Positions 51,541 through 62,457 of a DNA stretch of 64,000 bases are shown one piece after another. The DNA is from Mycolicibacterium grossiae. Lineage in GTDB: Bacteria; Actinomycetota; Actinomycetes; Mycobacteriales; Mycobacteriaceae. Both the position numbers and the translations under genes were made by a program. The notes beneath the pieces are model-generated. The model did not search any database and had not been told where the DNA came from. It saw only the letters and a program-made list of their open reading frames with translations. Location: assembly GCF_008329645.1 (NCBI RefSeq), contig NZ_CP043474.1, forward strand, positions 4,340,001 through 4,404,000, in the 5' to 3' direction. The stretch's first letter is position 1. Each line of letters starts with the position of its first letter.

Positions 51541-54500
51541 TCAAGCGCACTCGCCGGCATGGATCGTAAAGCACGACGGACACACCGCGTCACCTGAGCG
51601 TGTGCCAGCGGACTTCTGATCTATGCGCTGGGCCGCGAGCACCGCTTTCTGAAGCTCGCTCATGACGTGCTTGTTGCGGAGCAGCCTGCCCACCCGTTCC
51701 ACAAGTTCGCCAGCCGATAGCGATTGGCCGGCGGACACGGTGCGGCAGTACTGCTGCACCTCCCTCAAAGGCACAATATCGATCGTCCGGGGGCCGAGTT
51801 CGCGTGCGACGGTTAATGACTGGTTCCGCAGTCTGAAAGTCCGTGGTTTGTTACCGGACTGATTCAATGGGTTTTCCGACACGATGCGCTGCTGCCGCTC
51901 GGCAGCTGAAATAGCCCGATTGAGCAGACGCGAGAACTCATCGTGAGACTCTCGGCCCGTCGCGCACTTTCGGTAGACCTGGTGCAACCGCCACCCAGTC
52001 AGAGGACCCTCCGCACCCACGATGCGAACGATGTTGTCGATGACCCGGTCGGCAGGTGTCTGCGAGATCGGTGATAAAGGCTCAGAGAAAACGGGATACC
52101 TCTGCAGCGCGGGAGGCGCAGAGCTGGAGGTCTGCGGCCGCGCATCGCTGGTTGAAGCCGGTGATTGAAGGCGTTCTGGAACCACGCGACGGGGTCGGTC
52201 CACACGGCTCTCCGAACGAGTCAAGTTCTGCACTGGCGGTCCAGGTCTCACAACGCGGTGACGAGTCGCTGGTGCAGTCGGTCTGACAGATTCCGTCGTG
52301 GTCGTTGCCGGTCGAGATACGGTCGGCTTCTCAGTCGGGGGCGACGTCTTCGGTGGCTCATTTGGCGCTGTCGAGGGCGCGGTCTTCACCGATTGACCGA
52401 AAAGCCGCTCGCGTTCGGCAGCGATGATGTCGCGTGCGAGTTCGGCCTCTGTGACGTCGTAGGCTTCCGGGGCGCTTGCAGCGGTTTCACTTTCGCGGGC
52501 AAAGCTCTCGAAGAGTTCCTTCTTGGTGGCCAGGATCTCACGGAGTCTCTGATCGACTCCTTCGTCGGACAGAAGTCGGTGGACTTGAACGGATTCGAGC
52601 TGGCCCATGCGGTGCGCCCGTGCGATGGCTTGCCACTCGGTGGTCGGTTTGAGCTGCGGTTCGCAGATCACAACCACTGAGGCCGCCTGGATGTTGAGAC
52701 CCACTCCGCCAGCGACGATTTGGGCAACCAGCACGGCCCCCTTGTTGGCAGCGGAGAAGTCGTCGACCATTACCTGGCGTTGGCTGGCGGCGACAGAGCC
52801 GGTCAGTGGTCCAAAGACCCGGCCCGGCATATGCCGTGCAACGTCGCTCAAAATATCGAGGAAGTGCGAAAAGACGACGACGCGGCGGCCGTTGGCCTCT
52901 GCCTCTTGAACGATCTCGACCAGGCGTTGCATCTTGGTCGATTTGATTCCCTGCTTCATCGTCGCCTGGCGCATCGCCATGAAGTTGCGCTGCTCCACGG
53001 CGGAGCGGTACGCCGCGGCGTCGTCGCCCGACATCGGCATCCACTCGTCGACCTCAACGAGTTCGGGAAGCTCGGTGAGGACATCTTCTTGGTTGCGGCG
53101 CAGGTATGCCGGCGCTACCTGGCGGCGAAACTTCTTAGGCGCGAATTCGTTCGCATCCAACACGAGGTCCGGGCGGAGGTAACCGACGAGGTTGCGGAAC
53201 TCGTCAAGTCGATTCTCCAGTGGCGTGCCGGTGAGCAGAATCGCCCGTTCACACGAGTCGATGAGCTGCGCGGTTCGTTGCGTGCGAAGCGCATCGGGAT
53301 TCTTAATGTAGTGCGCCTCGTCGACGACCACGCAACTGAGCGCCGGGATCGACACCTCATCGTTGAGCCATCGCAGCGTATCGAAGGTCGTGACGCCCAC
53401 GCCGCCGTTGCGTTGCCAGTTCTTCGCCGCCCATTGCCGGTCGGGGCCGTGCAGACGGTGTACGGGCAGTTTTGACTTCGCGCTGACCTCGCGGACCCAG
53501 TTGGTCACCACGGCGGCGGGGCACACGACCAGGAAGTTGTGGTCACCCTTTGCTCGCAGGTGCGCCAGCGTGGCGATGGCCTCGACGGTCTTGCCCAGGT
53601 CCATCTCGTCTCCGATGATGACCTTGCGCTGGACCAGTGCGAAACGTGCCGCAAAGCTCTGGTAGCCGCGTAGCGATGCAGTGAGGTAGTCGCCCTTCAA
53701 CTCGAAATCACGTACTGCTTCGATGATTTCGGTAGGCAGGTCACCGTGAGTCTTCTCGTCGTCCTCGGTGATGAATCCCAGTTCAGCCAGTAGTGCGAAG
53801 TAGTCGGCTGGCCGGGTGAGGAAGTCTTCCCAGGGATCGCCGGTTGTTGCGGCGTCTTGGGCGTCGGCGATCGCTCGGGCTGCTCGGGCGACTATCTGAA
53901 CGGCGTCCCGGAAGTCCGCGACGGTCGACAAGGCGGTGGGGATGACGATGGCGTGGGTGACCGTGTTGTCGATGACTGCTGCGACGGGTGCCAACTCTTC
54001 GACGATTGCCATGTCCGCCGACGAAGCGGTGGCCCTACGCGCCGCGTCCCACCCGCGCAGGTGGCGAAGGAAGTCGGTGTGCTCCGGGGTGCGGTTCTTG
54101 ATGTCGATGCGCATCGGCATCTCGTCGTAGGTGTTCTGCCGCAGCGTCCGGGCGGCTGCGCGAATGCGGGTTGCGGAGGTTTCCCCGATGCCGTCGAAGT
54201 GCTCGAGAATGCCTTCGTTAGCCAAGACAGCGAGGACAGTGGTGATGCCGTTGTCGGTTAGAGCGCCGATGCGGATCTTGTCGCGGGTGGCTTCGCGTAG
54301 CCGTTCCACGGACATGTCGGCCAGCATGCGATCGGTCTCTTTGGCGCGGACGGCGTTTCCCGCGTCGACCGCGGCTTTGCGCAGCTTGGACTCTTCAGTA
54401 GCCGCACGGTGGATGACGGCGGTGGCATTCGGGAGGATCGCGAAGGTCGTCGAGTCGACCAGCTCGGCAGTTTGGCCGTGGTCGGGTAGCTGCTGTCTGA

Positions 54501-55020
54501 AGCCCACCCAGTCGGTCAGCACGTCGTGCACCGTGAGGCCGCGGATCCGGGGATCATCGACCGGCTTGGCCTGCTCGATCGCCTGTCCAACACCGCTAGT
54601 CAGGAACCACCGGCGGTAGTCGGTGAGAAACTGCGCCGCTTGATTGGCTTTCTCTCGGGTTCCGCCGAACAGCAGCAGGCGACCGAACCCCGTGACCTTT
54701 CTCAGGTCCTCCGTGGCCGCCGCGACTTCGGTGGTGAGCCGGTCGAGCTCTCGTTGAACGTCCGGATGAACAGGCGCGAGGCAGGATGCCCTCGCCATCG
54801 TCTGGACGAGCGTCTGATCGTCGGCGCGCAGCGGGATGACATGCCAAAGGTCGCGATTGTCGCGCCGCGCCGTCGCGGTGCGCGCTCGTAGCGCGGTGGA
54901 CTGCGCGGCTGCTGCGCTAGCAATCTCATGGCGTGCTGCTGCCACCGCCCTGGCGGCATCAACCCAGCCTCGTACTTCGTCACCGATAGCCGATGTTGAC
55001 GGCTGTTCGTCGCTGCCCAT
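51541..55020 (-). CDS. large SNF2-family DNA helicase/translocase with zinc-ribbon-like tail
   Basis: A 1159-aa protein. The N-terminal ~400 residues are helical with a helix-hairpin-helix-like patch (F-D-G-I-G-E-T-S-A-T-R-I). The SNF2 core runs ~430-890: I-I-G-D-E-M-D-L-G-K-T, V-V-V-D-E-A-H-Y-I-K-N, L-L-T-G-T-P-L-E-N-R and R-A-H-R-M-G-Q. A Pro/Thr/Ser-rich linker follows, then a C-terminal domain ending C-P-S-C-F-T-I-H-A-G-E-C, a possible zinc ribbon. The P-loop Gly usual in D-E-M-G-L-G-K-T is Asp. It is divergent from the second helicase, sharing a 124-bp promoter region. Probably defence cargo. Confidence 0.85.
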   Translation of the reverse strand: MGSDEQPSTSAIGDEVRGWVDAARAVAAARHEIASAAAAQSTALRARTATARRDNRDLWHVIPLRADDQTLVQTMARASCLAPVHPDVQRELDRLTTEVAAATEDLRKVTGFGRLLLFGGTREKANQAAQFLTDYRRWFLTSGVGQAIEQAKPVDDPRIRGLTVHDVLTDWVGFRQQLPDHGQTAELVDSTTFAILPNATAVIHRAATEESKLRKAAVDAGNAVRAKETDRMLADMSVERLREATRDKIRIGALTDNGITTVLAVLANEGILEHFDGIGETSATRIRAAARTLRQNTYDEMPMRIDIKNRTPEHTDFLRHLRGWDAARRATASSADMAIVEELAPVAAVIDNTVTHAIVIPTALSTVADFRDAVQIVARAARAIADAQDAATTGDPWEDFLTRPADYFALLAELGFITEDDEKTHGDLPTEIIEAVRDFELKGDYLTASLRGYQSFAARFALVQRKVIIGDEMDLGKTVEAIATLAHLRAKGDHNFLVVCPAAVVTNWVREVSAKSKLPVHRLHGPDRQWAAKNWQRNGGVGVTTFDTLRWLNDEVSIPALSCVVVDEAHYIKNPDALRTQRTAQLIDSCERAILLTGTPLENRLDEFRNLVGYLRPDLVLDANEFAPKKFRRQVAPAYLRRNQEDVLTELPELVEVDEWMPMSGDDAAAYRSAVEQRNFMAMRQATMKQGIKSTKMQRLVEIVQEAEANGRRVVVFSHFLDILSDVARHMPGRVFGPLTGSVAASQRQVMVDDFSAANKGAVLVAQIVAGGVGLNIQAASVVVICEPQLKPTTEWQAIARAHRMGQLESVQVHRLLSDEGVDQRLREILATKKELFESFARESETAASAPEAYDVTEAELARDIIAAERERLFGQSVKTAPSTAPNEPPKTSPPTEKPTVSRPATTTTESVRPTAPATRHRVVRPGPPVQNLTRSESRVDRPRRVVPERLQSPASTSDARPQTSSSAPPALQRYPVFSEPLSPISQTPADRVIDNIVRIVGAEGPLTGWRLHQVYRKCATGRESHDEFSRLLNRAISAAERQQRIVSENPLNQSGNKPRTFRLRNQSLTVARELGPRTIDIVPLREVQQYCRTVSAGQSLSAGELVERVGRLLRNKHVMSELQKAVLAAQRIDQKSAGTRSGDAVCPSCFTIHAGECA

Positions 55021-55144
55021 AGTCCCCGTTGATCGACTCGCTCCCTAGCGGGAGATTAGCGGACCTAGCGACGATTCGCGGACGACCACGGATACTGTCG
55101 GAGGGGTCGACTAGTGGGCCGGCTATCGACGGGGAGGACAAGAA

Positions 55145-58100
55145 GTGCTGCTGGAAGAGCTAAAGCCTGGCTTGCGCATCGACGGGCTGATCCCGTCCCA
55201 GGTAATCACGGTGATCTTTGCCCAATGGCACGGCACCGACGCGCTGGAGCTCACCTACAAGACCAACGACGGTGCACTCGGCCAGCAGGTCGTGTTCCGC
55301 AAGGACCAAGACAGCCTCACCGTCGCCCAGACCGGCAGCCGCGCGTTCGACGCCAACGCCACCGACTTCAAGATGGTCGCGGAGGCCCAAAGGATCACCC
55401 TGGCCGGACTGTTCGACCCGATGTTGGCCGTGGCCACCAGCGACGTCCGGCCGCTTCCTCATCAGATCCGGGCCGTCTACGGCGAGCTTCTCCCCCGTAC
55501 CCCGCTGCGATTCCTGCTCGCCGACGACCCGGGCGCCGGGAAGACCATCATGGCCGGCCTCTACATCAAAGAACTGCTGCTGCGTGACGACGTGCGACAG
55601 TGCCTAATCGTCGCGCCCGGCGGGCTGGTCGAACAGTGGCAAGACGAGCTGTTCTTCAAGTTCGGGCTGCGCTTCGACCTGCTCACCAACCAACTGATCG
55701 ACGCCAACGTCAACCTCAACGTCTTCGAGACGAACCCACTGCTGATCGGCCGAATGGATCAGCTGTCGCGCAATGAGGACCTGCAGGCCCAGCTCGCCGA
55801 AACCGAGTGGGACCTGATCATCGTCGACGAGGCGCACCGCATGGGCGCGCACTACTTCGGCGGCAAGCTGGAAAAGACGAAACGCTTCCTACTCGGAGAG
55901 ATGCTCGGGCGGATCACCCGCCACTTGCTGCTGATGACCGCGACGCCGCACTCCGGTAAGGAAGAAGACTTCCAGCTGTTCCTCACCCTGCTCGACCGTG
56001 ATCGGTTCGAAGGCAAGAACACCAAGACCGCCAACACCGACGGCATCATGCGCCGGATGGTCAAAGAAGACCTGCTGACCTTCGAGGGCAAGAAGCTGTT
56101 TCCCGAGCGTCGCGCCGAGACCGTGCCCTACGAGCTCACTGAACTGGAGTACTCGCTGTACGCACAGGTCACCGACTACGTGCGCGAAGGCATGAACCGT
56201 GCCGACCGGGTCGGCGGCAAACGCAAGAACACCGTCGGATTCGCCCTGACGGTGCTGCAGCGTCGCCTGGCCTCCAGCCCGGAGGCCATCTACAAGAGTC
56301 TCGTGCGTCGCACCGAGCGCCTTGAGCGCAAGAAACAGGAGATTCTGAGCGGGACGTACACCGACAAAGAACCCACCATCGACCTCGAAGGCCTCGACTC
56401 CGACGACTACAACTCAGAACAGATTGAAGAACTCGAAGAGGAGCTGCTCGACGCCGCGACCGCAGCCCAGACGGTGGAGGAACTCGATGCCGAACTCCTC
56501 GAGCTGAGAGAGCTGACGACCGTCGCCAAGCAGGTCCGCGACTCCGGAACCGACCGCAAGTGGACCGAGCTGAGCAGAATCCTGCAGGACGAGGCGCTGA
56601 CCGTTGACGCCAACGGGTGGCCGCGCAAGCTCATCATCTTCACTGAGCACCGCGACACCCTGGACTACCTCGCCGGACGCATCAGGACCCTGATCGGGAA
56701 GCCCAACGCCGTACAGGCCATCCATGGCGGGGTGCGCCGCAAGGAGCGGCGCATGATCACCGAGGAGTTCACCAAGAACCGCGACTGCCAGATCCTGCTG
56801 GCCACCGATGCCGCCGGCGAAGGTCTCAACCTGCAGGCCGCCCACCTCATGGTCAACTACGACCTGCCGTGGAATCCCAACCGCATCGAACAGCGCTTCG
56901 GCCGCATCCACCGCATTGGGCAGGAAGAAGTTTGTCGGCTGTGGAATCTGGTCGCCAGCAACACCCGCGAAGGTGCCGTGTTCGAACGCCTGCTGCAAAA
57001 GATCGAAGAGCAGCGGAAGGCCTACGGCGGCAAAGTCTTCGACGTTCTCGGCGAAGCGTTCTTCGAGACACCGCTTCGCGAACTGCTCCTGGAGGCCATC
57101 CGCTACGGGGAACGCGACGATGTGAAGGCCAAGATGCACGAGGTCATCGATCACAAGGTGGCTGACGGGCTCAAGGAGTTGCTCGACGAACGTGCCCTGG
57201 CGTCGGATCATCTCGCCGACGCCGATTTGGCCAAGCTGCGTGCGGCTATGGACGAGGCACGTGCACGCCGTCTGCAACCGCACTACATCGAACTTGCTTT
57301 CAAGGCCGCGTTCACCCGCCTTGGTGGGCGCATCGCCAAACGTGAACGCGGTCGCTACGAGATCGCCAACGTGCCGGCGCAAATCAGGGCTAGCAAGTAC
57401 CAGCCGATCGCGACCAAGTACGACCGAGTCACCTTCGACCTGGAGCACGTGCACTCCGAGGAACTGGCACGCGCCGATCTGCTCGCACCAGGACACCCGC
57501 TACATGACGCGGTGATGGACGAAACGATCCGCCACTTCGGCGGCACACTCAACAGCGGCACGGTACTGGTGTCTGCGACGCTGGAAGAGCCTCATCTGCT
57601 AGTCGGTGTTGTCGAAGAAATCGCCGATGCCACCGGTGCTGCCGTATCCAGACGGTTCGGATACGCATACGTTGACAGTCACGGCGGGGTGACGCCTGCC
57701 GGGCCGGCACCGTATCTCGATTGCGTCGCAGCACCGGATACTCCAGCTGTCGCGTCGGCACGCCAACTTCCTTGGCTGGCGGAGGCGGAGGATCGTGCCA
57801 CCAGTTGGATCATCACCACCCAGCTCCCCGAGTACCTCGCAGAGGTACAGCCACGACGTGCGGCCGAACTCGAAAAGACGCGTGAACTCGTAGTCAAACG
57901 CCTTGAGGGTGAACGTGATCGGATGCTTCTCGACGCCGCCGTGGCAGCCGAAAAGGAGCAAGCAGGCGAGAAGCCCAAGGAGTCGGCTGAAAGCCTCAAC
58001 CGAAAAGCCGTCGAGCTTGACGCCCGCCTACGCAACCGCCTCGGGCTACTCGACAAGCAGGCGTTGATGTCGACCAAGCCGCCACGCATCATGACCGCCG

Positions 58101-58555
58101 CACTGGTACTGCCGGCAAGCATGGTCGACGGCGAGTTGCCACCTTCGGCACCGATGCACGCCAAGGAGACCAAAGAGGTCGAACGCCGAGGCGTCGATCT
58201 GGTGATGGCGGCAGAGCGAGCTGTTGGCCGTACACCGGTCGAGCAGGCATTCAACAATAAGGGATTCGATATTCTGTCCTCGGATGCCAGTGGAGATACC
58301 TACCGCATCGAGGTCAAAGCCCGTTTGGACGGCGCCGCCGACTTCTTCGTCACCCACAACGAAGTGATGGTCGGCAAGAACGCAGCACCGCGATACCGAC
58401 TGGCTTTAGTCAAGGTCGACCCGCGAGGCGCAGGCCATGACGAAGTCCGATACCTAGACAACCCGTTCGCCTCGACGGATCTTGGCGACTTCGACGCCAC
58501 AGGCGTGCGCGGCGACTGGAACAAAATGTGGAACAAGGGAACCGAGCCATTCTGA
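55145..58555 (+). CDS. SNF2/DEAD-type helicase with DUF3883-like C-terminus (DISARM DrmD-like or DUF1156-associated)
   Basis: A 1136-aa helicase. The N-terminal part includes L-K-P-G-L-R-I-D-G-L-I-P. Motif I is A-D-D-P-G-A-G-K-T (~130), motif II I-I-V-D-E-A-H-R-M, motif III M-T-A-T-P-H-S-G, with C-terminal helicase motifs D-A-A-G-E-G-L-N-L-Q and G-R-I-H-R-I-G-Q. The far C-terminus reads E-Q-A-F-N-N-K-G-F-D and Y-R-I-E-V-K-A-R, a DUF3883/nuclease-like fold often fused to defence helicases. The start is GTG at 55145. The stop overlaps the methylase start (TGATG). Together they resemble helicase-methylase pairs of DISARM-like systems. Confidence 0.87.
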   Translation: MLLEELKPGLRIDGLIPSQVITVIFAQWHGTDALELTYKTNDGALGQQVVFRKDQDSLTVAQTGSRAFDANATDFKMVAEAQRITLAGLFDPMLAVATSDVRPLPHQIRAVYGELLPRTPLRFLLADDPGAGKTIMAGLYIKELLLRDDVRQCLIVAPGGLVEQWQDELFFKFGLRFDLLTNQLIDANVNLNVFETNPLLIGRMDQLSRNEDLQAQLAETEWDLIIVDEAHRMGAHYFGGKLEKTKRFLLGEMLGRITRHLLLMTATPHSGKEEDFQLFLTLLDRDRFEGKNTKTANTDGIMRRMVKEDLLTFEGKKLFPERRAETVPYELTELEYSLYAQVTDYVREGMNRADRVGGKRKNTVGFALTVLQRRLASSPEAIYKSLVRRTERLERKKQEILSGTYTDKEPTIDLEGLDSDDYNSEQIEELEEELLDAATAAQTVEELDAELLELRELTTVAKQVRDSGTDRKWTELSRILQDEALTVDANGWPRKLIIFTEHRDTLDYLAGRIRTLIGKPNAVQAIHGGVRRKERRMITEEFTKNRDCQILLATDAAGEGLNLQAAHLMVNYDLPWNPNRIEQRFGRIHRIGQEEVCRLWNLVASNTREGAVFERLLQKIEEQRKAYGGKVFDVLGEAFFETPLRELLLEAIRYGERDDVKAKMHEVIDHKVADGLKELLDERALASDHLADADLAKLRAAMDEARARRLQPHYIELAFKAAFTRLGGRIAKRERGRYEIANVPAQIRASKYQPIATKYDRVTFDLEHVHSEELARADLLAPGHPLHDAVMDETIRHFGGTLNSGTVLVSATLEEPHLLVGVVEEIADATGAAVSRRFGYAYVDSHGGVTPAGPAPYLDCVAAPDTPAVASARQLPWLAEAEDRATSWIITTQLPEYLAEVQPRRAAELEKTRELVVKRLEGERDRMLLDAAVAAEKEQAGEKPKESAESLNRKAVELDARLRNRLGLLDKQALMSTKPPRIMTAALVLPASMVDGELPPSAPMHAKETKEVERRGVDLVMAAERAVGRTPVEQAFNNKGFDILSSDASGDTYRIEVKARLDGAADFFVTHNEVMVGKNAAPRYRLALVKVDPRGAGHDEVRYLDNPFASTDLGDFDATGVRGDWNKMWNKGTEPF

Positions 58556-60759
58556 TGACATCCGAAATGCAAGTACCAAAGCGCAAACTGATCGAGGTTG
58601 CTATGCCCCTCGTAGCAATCAACCGAGAGTCAGCGCGGGAGAAATCAATTCGCCATGGCCATCCTTCAATGCTGCATATATGGTGGGCGCGTCGCCCCTT
58701 GGCGGCGTGTAGGGCGGTCGTATTCGCCCAGATGGTTGACGATCCGTCCTCGCACCCTGACCTATTTCCTACCGCTGAAGCTCAGGCAATCGAGCGGCAA
58801 AGGCTGCTAGACCTCATTAGTCAATTGGTTGTTTGGGAAAACAGCAGCGAAGATTCCCTACTACGCGCTGCGAGGGAAGAAATTCGCCGCTCCAACCCAG
58901 AGGGCACCCCACTGCTCGTCGACCCTTTCGCAGGCGGCGGTTCCATTCCGATAGAGGCACAGCGACTCGGACTGCAGGTTGAAGCTTCTGATCTTAATCC
59001 AGTGGCAGTGCTAATTAATAAAGCGCTTGTTGAGATCCCCCCGCGCTGGGTCGACACTCCACCAGTGTTCCCTGGAAGTGCAAATTCAGGCTTGTTTCGT
59101 GGTACCGGTCTGGCAGGCTTGGCGGAAGATATCCGTCGCTATGGCACCGCAGTCCGCGATTCGGCGCGTAATCGATGCGCGGCGATGTATCCAAATAGCC
59201 ACCATCCCGACGGCACGCCAGCTTCAACTCTGGCGTGGATTTGGTCACGGACCTGTCGCTGCCCAAACCCAGCGTGTGGCGCCGAAGTCATCTGTGCGAG
59301 TACGTGGTGGCTATCGAGGAAGGCTGGAAAACTTTGCTGGATCACTCCGCGGGTCGAGGGAGACTCAGTGCAGACGCGGGTGACGACAGGAACCGGTGGA
59401 CCGCAAGCGCCCCCAAAACAGGGGCGGGGAGCACAATTCAAATGCCTTGTCTGTGGTGACATTACGACGGACGCCTACGTCAAGGGTGAAGGGCTCGCGG
59501 GGCGACTCGGACGACGCTTACTTGCCGTTGTCGCTGGTGGCGACCGGCAGCGCTTCTATTTGAACCCGACACCGCGCGACATTGAAGCGGCTTCGATAGA
59601 AAGGCCTGACAACGCACCACAGTCTCTCATGCCTACGAATCCCCGTTGGTTCTCGCCGCCTGCATTTGGCATGACAGCCTTTGCTGACGTGTTCACTGAT
59701 CGGCAGCTCGTGGCCATTAATACGCTCATCGAGGAAATTGCGCGGTGCCAGGCGCAGATCGTTGCAGATGCAAGAGCCGCAGCAATGTCGGCGGCCGATG
59801 CGACAGCGTATGCGGAGGCTGTGACGACGTATCTCGGTTTGGCCCTCAGCCGCGTTGCCGACATGAATAACTCACTTGTCCAGTGGTCAAACGCGCGTGA
59901 TCAAGCAGTGCATTTGTTTGGTCGACAAGCCATTCCGATGGTCTGGGATTTCGCCGAAGTCGATCCCTTCGCTGGTGCCGCAGGTGACTTTGCAGTCGCT
60001 TGCTCAACCCAGGCCCGCGCGATCGAAGGGCTTCGCCCGAACGGCTCTGGACATTCGTCCCAGCGCGACGCAACAGCATTGGCTTCCCACGGCGTTGTCA
60101 TCACGACGGACCCGCCGTACTACGACAATATTGGATACGCTGACCTTTCCGACTTTTTCTATGTGTGGCTTCGACGCTCGATGGGTTCTATTTACCCAGA
60201 CCTCACCCGCACTTTGCTTACGCCAAAAATGGATGAATTGGTCGCTGCCCCAGACCGTTTCAACGGTAAGCGAGCTGCAGAGACACACTTCAGAGACGGA
60301 CTTCAGAAGACGTTCGAAGCGGCTGCTTTGGCGACAACAGACGCAGCCCCGGTGGTCTTCTTCTATGCGTTCAAGCAAGCTGAAGTGGTCAGCGAGGGGA
60401 CAGCATCAACCGGCTGGGAGACAATGCTCAGCGGCCTCTTAAGAGCGGGTTTCGCCGTCGTTGCCACTTGGCCGATGCGCACGGAACGAGATCAGGGCCT
60501 CAAGACTGGCACCAATGTGTTGGCTTCTTCAGTCGTGCTCGTTTGCAGACGACGGGCACCTGACACCAAACCTATCGATCGGCGCGAATTCCTTGCACGG
60601 CTGCGGGACGAGCTTCCAGAGGCTTTGCGGGACTTACAGCAAGCCTCCATCGCGCCCGTCGACCTACCTCAAGCCGCGATTGGCCCCGGAATGGCTGTGT
60701 TCTCGCGATACCCCGCCGTGCTCGAGGCGAACGGCGATCAAATTACTGTGAGAGCCGCA

Positions 60760-60763
60760 CTAG
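60760..60763. repeat. target-site duplication of the IS1380-family element, left copy (CTAG)
   Basis: CTAG is repeated at 62454-62457 against the two ends of the element. Four bases is the usual IS1380-family duplication. Joining at this point restores the methylase frame. Confidence 0.75.
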
Positions 60764-62453
60764 CCCAGATTTTTCGCGGATTCTCGCTTGTGGTGGTGTG
60801 TAGATAAGCGAAAGTGCCTGTCCTGCAAGGGATAATTGGACTTCTCTAAGGTTCAAGTATTCCTACGGGAAGGCACTTCGCAGGTGAAGAATATCGCGGC
60901 CGCATCGCGGGTGAAAGTGTCGGCTGACGGCCGTGGTGTCGTGTCGCATGCCGGGATGGGCTTGCTACGTGAACTTGCCGATCTGACCGGGTTATCGGCG
61001 CAGGTCACCGCCGCGTTGGCCGACACCTACCGCGGCCCGTGGGTGTACGCGCCCGGGGAGGTTTTCGCTGATCTGGCGGCCGCGATTGCTGACGGCGCCG
61101 ATTGCATCGACGGTGTCGGGCAGTTGTGCGGCGACCGTGAGCACGTGTTCGGCGCGAAAGCCTCGACGACCACGATGTGGCGGTTGATCGATGAGCGGAT
61201 CGACGCCGCGCACCTACCCGCGGTGCGGGCGGCTCGCGCCCATGCCAGAACGGCGGCGTGGGCTGCAGGCGCTGCCCCCGCGGTCAGACGATGGCTGCAT
61301 ATCGACATCGATGCCACCCTGGTGATCGACCACTCCGACAACAAGACCGGCGCCACACCGACCTGGAAGAAAACGTTCGGGCACCATCCGCTGCTGGCGT
61401 TCCTGGACCGACCGGAGATCGCCGGCGGGGAAGCCCTGGCCGGGATGCTGCGCACCGGCAACGCCGGCTCCAACACCGCCAGTGACCACGTCATCGTCTT
61501 GGAGCAGGCACTGGCATCCCTGCCCGCCCGGTGGCGGCCCGACCCCACTCGTGGCGATGATCCAGACCGACCACAGGTGTTGGTGCGCTGCGACACCGCC
61601 GGGGCCACCCACCGGTTCGCCGATGCCTGCCGCGAGCAGGGGGTGGGGTTCTCCTTCGGCTACCCCGTCGATGCCCGGGTGCAGGACGCCGTGGACACCC
61701 TCAACATCGGCCAGTGCTGGTATCCGGCGATCGACACCGACGGCGGCATCCGCGACGGCGCCTGGGTCGCCGAAGCCACCGACCTGGTCAACCTCTCGAC
61801 ATGGCCGCCCGGCACCCGGCTGATCCTGCGCAAAGAGAGACCGCATCCCGGCGCGCAGCTGCGGTTCACCGACGCCGACGGCATGCGGGTCACCGCGTTC
61901 ATCACCGACACACCACCCGGTGTCATACCCGGCCAAGTCGCCGGTCTGGAACTGCGCCACCGCCAGCACGCCCGCGTCGAGGACCGCATCCGTGAACTCA
62001 AAGCCACCGGCCTACGCAACCTGCCATGCCACAGCTTCTGGGCCAACGCCGCATGGCTGGAAATCGTGCTCGCCGCCGCCGACCTGGTCACCTGGACCCG
62101 CCTCATCGGTTTCGGTGACCAACCCCCGCTGGCCCGCGCCGAGATCACCACCTTCCGCTACCGAGTCCTGCACGTCGCGGCCCGCATCACCCGCGGCGCC
62201 CGCCAACAACGGCTGCGCATCGACGCCACCTGGCGGTGGGCCGCCCAGATCGCGACCGCCTGGCAGGCCATCCGCACCGCCTTCGGATAGCACCAGGCCC
62301 ACCCGACCCACCAATCAGAAAGACCAGGCCCCAGGAAAGCCCGTCCCACCCGGCGACACGGGATACCCCTCCACATCGCTACGCAGAAAGCCCCATCCAG
62401 CAACACAATTCAGCGGCAGAACGGCCCGGCATCAATTCGATGCAAAATCGAGG
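60764..62453 (+). mobile_element. IS1380-family insertion sequence (1690 bp)
   Basis: Bounded by the CTAG duplication and imperfect terminal inverted repeats (left CCCAGATTTTTC, right complement CCTCGATTTTGC). It contains one transposase gene in the same orientation as the interrupted methylase. Size and 4-bp duplication fit IS1380. The transposase is intact. Confidence 0.87.
60884..62290 (+). CDS. IS1380-family transposase
   Basis: A 468-aa DDE transposase: I-D-I-D-A-T-L-V (first Asp), V-R-C-D-T-A-G-A-T (second Asp) and R-V-E-D-R-I-R-E-L-K (Glu), in the order and spacing of IS1380 transposases. The GTG at 60884 (V-K-N-I-A-A-A-S-R-V) follows GGGAAGG. A TTG at 60836 would add 16 residues. Confidence 0.92.
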   Translation: MKNIAAASRVKVSADGRGVVSHAGMGLLRELADLTGLSAQVTAALADTYRGPWVYAPGEVFADLAAAIADGADCIDGVGQLCGDREHVFGAKASTTTMWRLIDERIDAAHLPAVRAARAHARTAAWAAGAAPAVRRWLHIDIDATLVIDHSDNKTGATPTWKKTFGHHPLLAFLDRPEIAGGEALAGMLRTGNAGSNTASDHVIVLEQALASLPARWRPDPTRGDDPDRPQVLVRCDTAGATHRFADACREQGVGFSFGYPVDARVQDAVDTLNIGQCWYPAIDTDGGIRDGAWVAEATDLVNLSTWPPGTRLILRKERPHPGAQLRFTDADGMRVTAFITDTPPGVIPGQVAGLELRHRQHARVEDRIRELKATGLRNLPCHSFWANAAWLEIVLAAADLVTWTRLIGFGDQPPLARAEITTFRYRVLHVAARITRGARQQRLRIDATWRWAAQIATAWQAIRTAFG

Positions 62454-62457
62454 CTAG
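62454..62457. repeat. target-site duplication of the IS1380-family element, right copy (CTAG)
   Basis: Matches 60760-60763. The methylase reading frame resumes here with A-A-I-N-T-V-L. Confidence 0.75.

Noticed and set aside
51541-58555. Calling the locus a complete class 1 DISARM system
   Set aside because: Only helicase and methylase components are seen. DrmA, DrmB and DrmC are absent from the window, and a DUF262 protein is present instead.
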